From Arthrinium phaeospermum (taxonomy: Eukaryota > Ascomycota > Sordariomycetes > Amphisphaeriales > Apiosporaceae): a stretch of 64,000 nt of DNA. Both the position numbers and the translations under genes were made by a program. The notes beneath the pieces were generated by a model. It did no database searches. It was not told the DNA's origin and worked only from the letters and a program-made list of their open reading frames with translations. Of the stretch, positions 57,042-64,000 are shown one piece after another (position 1 is the first letter of the stretch; every line of letters begins with the position of its first letter). Location of the stretch: assembly GCA_006503535.1 (NCBI GenBank), contig QYRS01000003.1, forward strand, positions 3,286,001-3,350,000, written 5' to 3'.

Positions 57042-58982
57042 CGTGGTTTTTTGTCTTATGTGCTGGTTACAGGGAGGGGAGTGTGCTTTCCAGCTATGGC
57101 GACGGCGATATCCGCGATGTCTTCGCAAACCAGAGGCTCACAAAAGGAATTAAGAGAAAAGATTATCGACGGCTTTTCGTTTACAGCTTATACGAACTTG
57201 GCAATGGAAGTGGAAGGGAGGTATTGAGGAAGAAGAGAGAAAACGAATGGATGGATGGATGGACGGAAGTGTGGTCATCATATCCGGAGGTTTCGTCAGC
57301 AGTTCCGAATCTACTTACGACTACAGCTGACCGCGCCCCATTCTATGTGGAAGGAGAAAAATAAAGCCCACGGCTGCCGACATATCAATACACATGACAC
57401 ACTTGAACGCCTAACTTACTGTATGCGTATTCAATTTGCTACTGGCTGAACCACTCACTCGCTCACTCTTCTGCTTACATCTGACATTCGGGGCGGCATG
57501 GTGAGGGGCTGAGGGGGTCTTTTTCGTTTGTGTCGGAGGAGAGGGGGGCGAAAGAGAGCTGGGCGAGTTGTTCACAGAATATACATACATACCTACGGAT
57601 TGCCGACTGACTGACTGGCACAGCCCCGGCGTCGATCCTGACCGGGTTCGCTTACGGGGTCATCATGTAAGTACCTATGCTTCTGTACGGTGCCGTACCC
57701 GCGCACGTAAGCGCCAGCTAGCTCTCTTGCTTGTCTCTGCACACCCAACCAACAAACAAACACCCGATCTTGCCGCGCCTACCTATTGATGGGGAGGGGG
57801 CGATTTTTCGTTTTTTACGTACAATATTACTTGTCGGTTGGTTGAGGTCTGGCCGATGAATCCAAACAACCTTCCTTTTCCATTTGGCCGAAAATGATAG
57901 GCAGTGAGTGAGTGCCCGCATGTATGTAGTCTAAAGAGAGTGGAAGTGGAAGGAAGAAACCGAAAGCGCCGGGGCCAATCGACATGTTGGCCCGCGGCAA
58001 AGCAGATAGATCTGCATCGTGCCCAACTGGGGAAGGAAAATTGGGGTAAAGGCAGGTAAAGGTGCCCAAATCGATTGGCCTAGGTATTATTGGTTGTGTA
58101 GGTTTGTAGTTATTTGGGTAACACGACTCTGCATCGCCTATTGATTTGGGGGGCTGGTGATGTGTCACAGGGTTGCATACCTGTTCGATAATATGCAGCA
58201 GCTTACGATTATTCCGGATCTTGCTGCAACGCAACAACAGAAGACAAGCGGTGGTGATTCAAACTTGGCAAGGCTAGCTATCCTGCAGATAAGTTCACCT
58301 GATATATAAGAATTGATACGCTTCCTACCAATGTTTGTCAATGGGACATATCTGCCTGTTGGACACGAAGATCAAGTAACCAAAGTAAGCTCTTCTTTGT
58401 CTCATGCGTGCAGTGATCCGGCCATATTGTCACAGAAATAGCAACAAGCCCCCAGAGCCCCCATGCCGAAATATGAATCAGTCAGTGCTTCCGAAGTGAT
58501 ACAGCTACCCTGAACTCACCCCATACGTTGCCGAGCGAAGGAGGCTGGGACATCGATAGGGACGCTGTGCTGGGTATAGTAAGACATATCGGTCTTCTGG
58601 TCTCGGCCACATCGGTCATATCCAAATACGACTAATCAAGGACGGGAAGCTGAACAGTATTGAGTATTATTCGGGCATGCACCTGTCAGCATGGCCGCCA
58701 CAAAACAGATCTGATACGCGGTGCCGAACGCCGAACCGGAGTGGTGCACAATGACTGTGATATTCTTCATTTCCAAGAGAAACGGCATATCCCAAAACAA
58801 AAACAGCCTTGCGAAAGTGACATTGATCAATCATGAGGCCCCCCTTTCCCAAAGAAAACGCCAAAAGCCCAACCTAGTTCCTGGACACAATCGTAGAGAA
58901 AGCCCATAGGCGGAGTATACGCCCATCCTATCCTAATACATCCCCTCCTCCCTATCCCATCCCCTTCCCCTTCTCCTACCGC
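57042..58982. other. Intergenic, no gene seen
   Basis: Promoter of the wall-protein gene and 3' flank of the alkyltransferase gene. It contains an (ATGG)4 microsatellite at 57247-57262 and no supported ORF. Confidence 0.55.
57247..57262. repeat. (ATGG)4 microsatellite
   Basis: Four perfect ATGG copies, the same unit as the one at 25441-25456. Confidence 0.85.
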
Positions 58983-59552
58983 TCAAACAAACCCCGACCA
59001 AGGCGTCCCCACCACCCGCCCCTTCCCCTCATCGACCCGAACCCCCTCCGCCCGCAACAGCTTCTTCTTCTCCACGATGGTAATGCCCTCGACCCCGGTA
59101 CCGCCCTTTTTCGAGACGTTGGCCCAGTGGCCCTTGAACCCGCCGAGGTTCCCGCCCGTCGCCACGACGCGGTGGCACGGCACCTGGGGCGCGAACGGGT
59201 TCCGCCGCAGCGCCCCGCCCACGGCGCGCGGGCTCGACTGCAGGTGCGCCGACAGCAGGCCGTAGGTCGAGACGCAGCCGGCGGGGATCTGGCACAGGGC
59301 CGACAGCACGCGCTTCTCGAAGGGGCTGCAATCCGAGGCCGCGATGCGCGCGAGCTGGGGTGCCATATCTTCAGCTTCGGCTTCTCCTTTGGTGCCCTTT
59401 TTGGTGGCGGTGATCGTCCTCATGGCGAGGATATCGCGCGTCGTGTCCAGCGAGGCGCGAGGCACCTTCGTGACGGGCAGAGTCGCCGCCTCGGCGCTGT
59501 CAGTGACAGCGTCTGTGGCGGTGGTGCGCTTGCGCTTCTGGCTGACTGCCAT
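58983..59552 (-). CDS. mgt1: Methylated-DNA--[protein]-cysteine S-methyltransferase (MGMT)
   Basis: 189 residues in one exon. It repairs O6-alkylguanine by irreversible transfer of the alkyl group to its own cysteine. The active site is intact: Cys126 in VPCHRVV, arginine finger Arg109 in SPRAVGGALRRNP, and Tyr97 in CVSTYG. NLGGFKG and KKLLRAEGVRVD follow, in the usual order. The N-terminal ~65 residues are a basic, Thr/Ala-rich extension starting MAVSQKRKRTT, a plausible nuclear signal, in place of the usual N-terminal domain. Codons end strongly in C/G. Together with the ATL gene near 15 kb it gives the genome both a repairing and a non-repairing O6-alkylguanine reader. Confidence 0.95.
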   Translation of the reverse strand: MAVSQKRKRTTATDAVTDSAEAATLPVTKVPRASLDTTRDILAMRTITATKKGTKGEAEAEDMAPQLARIAASDCSPFEKRVLSALCQIPAGCVSTYGLLSAHLQSSPRAVGGALRRNPFAPQVPCHRVVATGGNLGGFKGHWANVSKKGGTGVEGITIVEKKKLLRAEGVRVDEGKGRVVGTPWSGFV

Positions 59553-60177
59553 GATGGTGTGAAGGGTGTAATGAAGTTGGAGTTGAATGCGACAATGTCA
59601 ATGATATTTGAGAGGCTTTGGACGTAAAGCGATCGTATAGTTAGTTATAAACGAATCTGCCTCGGGGTGCGCTGTGTATTAGTTTGTGATGGATTGTTGA
59701 GTCATCGGTGACGGTCATGTCATTGGAAAGGCGCGTCTGCCCCACGCTTGACACTTGACTATCCCGGGTTTCGCGCCACGAGAGCACGTGATCTCATTTG
59801 AGAAAAAAAAAGTAATAAGATCATTTCGCGACGATCCTGACGGCCGTTGGTCATGTTTCTGTAGGAATTCGTGCTTTTTATTACGTAAGTTGCTGCCTAG
59901 ATGCACCAGGTTCACGCTCGGTATGTCTAGGCTGTATCTATTGCCAATTCTTCAAGTCAACCACTGTAAAGTCAACGGAGCCGTATTGGGTGTATACTCA
60001 CGTTGACAGCCTGAAAACAAAACATTTGCCCATCTTCCAATCCCAGGACACAGTCGTGTCTCCTGTAGAGACCGTCCTCTGTAATCGCCAAGATGTAGGC
60101 CCATGGAAGCGAGGACGAGTCACACCCATTTCTATCCTGTAACAGCCTTGATACATGACCCCCTCTCGTAGCCCTCC
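59553..60177. other. Intergenic
   Basis: Promoter of MGMT and 3' flank of the Hub1-domain gene. A CACGTG lies near 59784. No gene seen. Confidence 0.6.
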
Positions 60178-60909
60178 TTAATCGCCCGTGTCGACCTCGA
60201 GGTCGAGCTGCACCCCGTTGCTGACCTCGTAGTCGGCCAGCGTGAGCATATCCTTGAACGGCCGCTGCCCCTGCCGCTTGAGCAGGATCTCGTGGGGCTC
60301 CCGCCCGATGCGCGCCGCCACAATGATCTTGAACTGGCGGATCGTGTCGGACGGCAGACAGGGGATCGCCGCCTTGGTGCCCAGCCGGTCGTTGACGTGC
60401 ACAACCATCATCTCCATGCCCGGACCTCCGCTGACGGCTCCCGCGGCCGGTGCTCGCTTCGGCGGCTTGGTGGTGTCTGCTGCTGACGATGACGCGGGTG
60501 CGCGTTTCGGCGGCTTGGTGGTATCTTCTTCCTGCTGCGTCTTGGGCTTGTTGTTGTTGCTGCTGCGTCTCGGGGACGGCGACCGGTTCCGATAGCCTCG
60601 GTACGAGCTGCTATTACCACCGCCGCGACGGTCGTCTTCTGCGTCGTCGTCTCGGCGCTTGTCCTTGAAATTGAAGCCGCCTGTCTTCTTCTTCCGGGGG
60701 CGCGAACTGTCGTGGTCGCCTCGTCGGTCCCGATCGTCGCGGTCGCGCCTGCTGCCGCTGTCTGCTGTGTAGCTGTCGCCGTTCCTCCGGTCCCGATCGT
60801 CTCTTCGTGCGCTGTCTCGCCGGTCGTAGTCGCGATCTCCGCGGTCACTTGTGCTGCTCGGCTTGCCTCTGTCGCGGCGAGGCGAGCGGCTTCGCGCACG
60901 GTCCGACAT
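60178..60909 (-). CDS. hub1: Hub1/UBL5 ubiquitin-like domain fused to RS-rich N-terminal region
   Basis: 243 residues in one uninterrupted exon from the ATG at 60909 (MSDRARSRSPRRDRGK). Residues ~167-243 match Hub1/UBL5: NDRLGTKAAIPC, SDTIRQFKIIVAARIG, LLKRQGQRPFKD and LADYEVSNGVQLDL. Hub1 is a non-processed ubiquitin-like modulator of the spliceosome that binds Snu66. Yeast and human Hub1 are about 73 residues. Here an RS/RD-rich region of about 165 residues precedes it (RSRSPRR, RNRSPSPRR, many DRR and RDR units), together with two copies of DTTKPPKRAP. The usual C-terminal tyrosine pair is replaced by LEVDTGD. The frame is continuous through the junction, so this is not an annotation join. 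A nuclear, splicing-related role is inferred. Confidence 0.88.
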   Translation of the reverse strand: MSDRARSRSPRRDRGKPSSTSDRGDRDYDRRDSARRDDRDRRNGDSYTADSGSRRDRDDRDRRGDHDSSRPRKKKTGGFNFKDKRRDDDAEDDRRGGGNSSSYRGYRNRSPSPRRSSNNNKPKTQQEEDTTKPPKRAPASSSAADTTKPPKRAPAAGAVSGGPGMEMMVVHVNDRLGTKAAIPCLPSDTIRQFKIIVAARIGREPHEILLKRQGQRPFKDMLTLADYEVSNGVQLDLEVDTGD

Positions 60910-62760
60910 ATTTATGTTTATTTGATTTTTGGGTTTTTTGGGGGGTTTGGTGGTTGTCGCCAAGTTGTAGAGGAGGTAGAAATCCAGACCAACCTGAAGC
61001 TTTATTGTTTTTGGGATACGTAGTGGGGCCCGTGCTTTTTTGACATCACTCACGTCCGGAAGGGTCTTGTAAAGCAATCGTCGAGCTCTACATCATTGAT
61101 AGTATGCAGAATTTTTGAGATACTCGATCTGGCCTTTGGTACTCTGGAATTGTGGTTTTGTAGTATTTTCCCCCTTTTCTTCTCAATTTATATTAACCCT
61201 CCCTGGTAGAAATAAATGACTTACAGAAAAAGTACGTTACCCAATACCTTCGAAACTCCAAAAAATATCCGAACATATCTGACTCCTATGAGTCGACAAA
61301 AGCTTGATGACCAACATACCGGAAAATTCGAAACCCCTCTCTTTCCCTTTCTCCGGCCGCTGCCTGTGGTTACTCACCTGCCTTCGCTGACAGGGCACAC
61401 GCCATCACCATTACTTTCCATACTCGCACTTCACAGAGGCAGTACACTAGACTAGATAGATATCGTGACAATAAGCAAATGAGTACTGTGTCGTTGCGGT
61501 ACTTGAGCCGTAGTAACTTCCCGCCTCCAGTAGCTGAGCATGTCCTATGCTCGGTGTATCTGAGATACGCGATACCTTCACTTGCCTGTCCGACTTAAGT
61601 ATGTATAGACAACAACAGCCTAGACCTACAAGTATACATTACCAAAGCAACCAAGCCAGCTTCACTGTCAATGATTGCATCTTGAACCGTAGACATAAGC
61701 CCAGTTAACCAAATACCTAAGCCTACACCCCTGAGTTTGTACACAAATACCCAGTGGTTGGACCGAGAACAGGTACATCAACCCAAGGCTGGGGCCGTAC
61801 ATATGGGACATGATACCACGTCACTGCAACAAGGCCCGTGAGCTCATCGTCGCTGTCTCCTGTCAGCCCTGATCAGCCTGTCTCGCGGAGCGAGGCTGAG
61901 ACCGAGACCTGTCATGGCGGGTTGAGACACTGTTCTCACAATTTCACGATACCCACCAACCTGGCATTCGGGCAATACAAGCAAGTGCCAAATTGTGGTG
62001 TCCACGAGGGGTAATGAAACACAACAAGACCCTCCTTCATACGTGTAGTAGAGGCCGTGCGATATACTCTCAACGTCGTATCAATAGGTCGGAGTACCAA
62101 GAGCCTGGTTAAGGGACAAGTCACGTAGGCGTCGGGAGCAGCAGGGTATGATTAAGTGATCTTTTTTGGTAGAATTGAGATATCTCTATCTCGCGGTTGG
62201 CTTCCAACCTTGTATTCGAGGGGAAAACTTCGAAAATGGAAGATTGCTCAAAAGAGTCAAGACACAGATCCACTCCAGAAACCGAATGCCTATAGAAAGG
62301 CAAGGGGCCACCACCCCCCTTTCGCTTGGCCTCATTCCTCCACAGGCACGTCGTTTTTACATATATCCCAACATGGAGCATCGCTCGTCTCGTCCCTCCC
62401 CAACGGTGTGATGGCTACAGGCTTCCGCTTTCGCTGTTCATCTTCAAGAAAGTAGAAGTAAAAGGAAAAAGAAATTACTGCCCCGCGCCTCGGGCCCAGG
62501 GACATCCGCTGGCGGCGAATCAAACAGTAAACAAACAAGGCGACAAAGGCCAGTAGTAGTGGTAGTACCAGAAACGCCAGTTGATACATAAATCTCCCAA
62601 TAGACAAAAACAAGACAGAAAGGAAATATCATGTGACAGAGGTATAAGTTAGTGTAAATCCACGCTTCCACCATGACGTTCATTAGACACCCAAAGGGAT
62701 GCCATCGTCCGAGATCTTCAGATAGCACATGTCTGCAGTCGAGGCGCAACTGGCGACTGC
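60910..62760. other. Intergenic, no gene seen
   Basis: Promoter of the Hub1-domain gene and 3' flank of the last gene. It has AT-rich stretches at 61100-61310 and no supported ORF or RNA gene. Confidence 0.55.
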
Positions 62761-64000
62761 TTAGCGAGTGCCGCCGAGAGCGCTAATTCTAGCACCCGAC
62801 GGACGGTGGAGCAAGCTGCCGGCATGCTTGCCGACGATACCAGGCTCCTGGGAGATGGTCTCGGTGTCGCTGCGGCCAGCAAGGCTCTCCTCGTCATCCT
62901 CGACGATCTTGGTGGGGATCTCGTTGTGCATCGTGTACTGCTGGCTCGATCGCTCAGGGGTGGTCATGGTCGACGCGAAAGACATCGATGTGCTGCTCCT
63001 GTTGGGGATCAGATCCGGAGTAGGAGGGATGCTGGATGTGCGTCCGGATGGGTGGAGAAGACTCTCGTCGCCGGCCTCGGAGGTGGCGGCGGAGTGGCCA
63101 TCATCGCTCTGTGCGCCAGAGATGTTGCTAGCCCGGCGGGAGCTGCGGGAGTGGGTGCGAGGGGAGCGAGGCTCGTACTCGTGGTCGTGAGCCAGCTGCA
63201 GACTCTCGACAGCAGCCTGGCACTGCTCGGCAATGTTGCGGATGATGTGAGCAATAGCATCCGTCTTGTCCTTGAGATGGCGATCGGCAACGTCATTGAA
63301 GCTAGCATTGCCAAGGCGGTTGTTAGCGCTTTGAGCGCGGGCAAGCGTCTTTCCAAGGCGCTCATCTTTCGCTAGACTCGGTATTAGCAAAACGAAAAAA
63401 TCTCCCAAACTATCGATCCGTGGTGGGTACTTACCGGCATTCTCCGCATCTTCAGCGCTGATCTCGGCGACGTTGTCCTCCTCGTAGCCGGCGGCGACCT
63501 CATCAGCCAGCTCGTCGGGCTTGGTGAGAGAGTGGACCAGGTGCTCCATATGGTGCGATTGGCCGCCAATCAGGCTGCGCAGGTGCAGCACAACCCGACG
63601 GGCCTCATCACGCTGGCGCGAGAGGGTGGTGTTGGTGTGCTGCAGAGCAGACAGCTCCTTCTTGTTCCTCTTGCGTTCGCGCTCAAGCTCCTCGGCAATC
63701 TCTTGCTGCAGAACAAGAGCCTCGAGAGCATCGTCTCGTTGCTTCTCGGTTCCAGTAAGGCGAACGGAGAGTCTGGCGTTGTCGTCCTTCTGCTGGTCAA
63801 TAAGACCACCAAGGCGACGGTTCTCGCGCTTGTGGTTCTCAATCTTGACCTTGAGATCGGATGTCTCCTTGTTGAGCTGCTCGGCAAATGCCTGGAACTT
63901 AAGGAACTGAGTCTTGAAGCTCTCCAGTTCCTCGACCAAGTAGTTGTTGCGCTTCGTAACCTTGTTGAGCTCGGTATCCATGCGTCCCTTGAGGTTGATG
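62761..64000 (-). CDS. Coiled-coil protein, C-terminal part (cut by window edge)
   Basis: Partial: the frame is open to base 64000 and continues upstream, with INLKGR before the first ATG at 63981. Exons here are 64000-63435 and 63371-62761. The 63-nt interval between them is a consensus intron that is also open in frame. The visible N-terminal half is a long coiled coil (e.g. ESFKTQFLKFQAFAEQLN, ENRRLGGLIDQQKDDNARL). The C-terminal ~200 residues are Ser/Arg-rich and probably disordered, ending near SGARISALGGTR. It faintly recalls fungal proteins with the Uds1 (up-regulated during septation) coiled coil, but I am not sure. A cytoskeletal or septation role is only a suggestion. Confidence 0.82.
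   Translation of the reverse strand, partial: INLKGRMDTELNKVTKRNNYLVEELESFKTQFLKFQAFAEQLNKETSDLKVKIENHKRENRRLGGLIDQQKDDNARLSVRLTGTEKQRDDALEALVLQQEIAEELERERKRNKKELSALQHTNTTLSRQRDEARRVVLHLRSLIGGQSHHMEHLVHSLTKPDELADEVAAGYEEDNVAEISAEDAENAGKYPPRIDSLGDFFVLLIPSLAKDERLGKTLARAQSANNRLGNASFNDVADRHLKDKTDAIAHIIRNIAEQCQAAVESLQLAHDHEYEPRSPRTHSRSSRRASNISGAQSDDGHSAATSEAGDESLLHPSGRTSSIPPTPDLIPNRSSTSMSFASTMTTPERSSQQYTMHNEIPTKIVEDDEESLAGRSDTETISQEPGIVGKHAGSLLHRPSGARISALGGTR
63372..63434 (-). other. 63-nt in-frame intron in the edge gene
   Basis: Donor CCG|GTAAGT, branch TTGCTAATAC and acceptor GAGTCTAG. The length is a multiple of three and there is no stop. Splicing joins ENA to AKDERLG. Retention would add 21 residues, including a hydrophobic FFVLLI run. 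Confidence 0.8.

Overview
The window is chromosomal DNA of a filamentous ascomycete (Pezizomycotina, most likely a Sordariomycete). The signs are protein-coding genes broken by short spliceosomal introns (mostly 51-107 nt, GTAAGT-like donors, CTAAC/CTGAC-like branch sites), CT-rich promoters and leaders, strongly GC-ending codons, and typical fungal proteins: a thiamine thiazole synthase under a eukaryotic TPP riboswitch, an LDB19-type arrestin, a DUF7918-like protein and a GPI-type Ser/Thr-rich wall protein. I see no operons, CRISPR array, rRNA or intact transposon.

Layout, left to right. 0-6.5 kb: a 985-residue single-pass membrane protein with a CxH...CxxC module (+), a small Cys-rich-tail protein (+) and a CXC/tesmin-type DNA-binding protein (-). 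10-15.4 kb: a small single-TM protein (-), a histidine phosphatase (PGAM superfamily) ending in a PIP-box-like motif (+), and an alkyltransferase-like protein ATL (-). 16.3-24.8 kb: the riboswitch-controlled THI4 gene (+) and a large kinesin (-). 24.8-32.0 kb: a gene-poor stretch. 32-40 kb: Eme1 (+), a secreted GH43 enzyme (-), a DUF7918-like protein (-) and a PPIL3-type cyclophilin (-). 43-48.2 kb: an LDB19/arrestin gene (+), an intron-containing tRNA (-) and the tRNA-splicing endonuclease subunit Sen54 (+). 51.6-55.7 kb: a long spliced leader followed by an unrecognised nuclear-looking protein with a duplicated domain (+). 56.5-64 kb: a GPI-type wall protein (-), an active-type O6-alkylguanine-DNA alkyltransferase (-), a Hub1 ubiquitin-like domain fused to an RS-rich region (-), and the 3' part of a coiled-coil protein running off the right edge (-).

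The genes are individually transcribed housekeeping or accessory genes, not one pathway. Genome maintenance is over-represented: ATL and MGMT both recognise O6-alkylguanine, Eme1 is a structure-specific nuclease subunit, and the PGAM protein may bind PCNA. RNA processing also recurs: a tRNA with an intron lies about 0.5 kb from Sen54, a Hub1 domain carries an RS region, and a riboswitch probably controls splicing of THI4. Exon boundaries were read by eye from splice consensus and reading frame. Every multi-exon model given here keeps one open frame, but none has transcript support.
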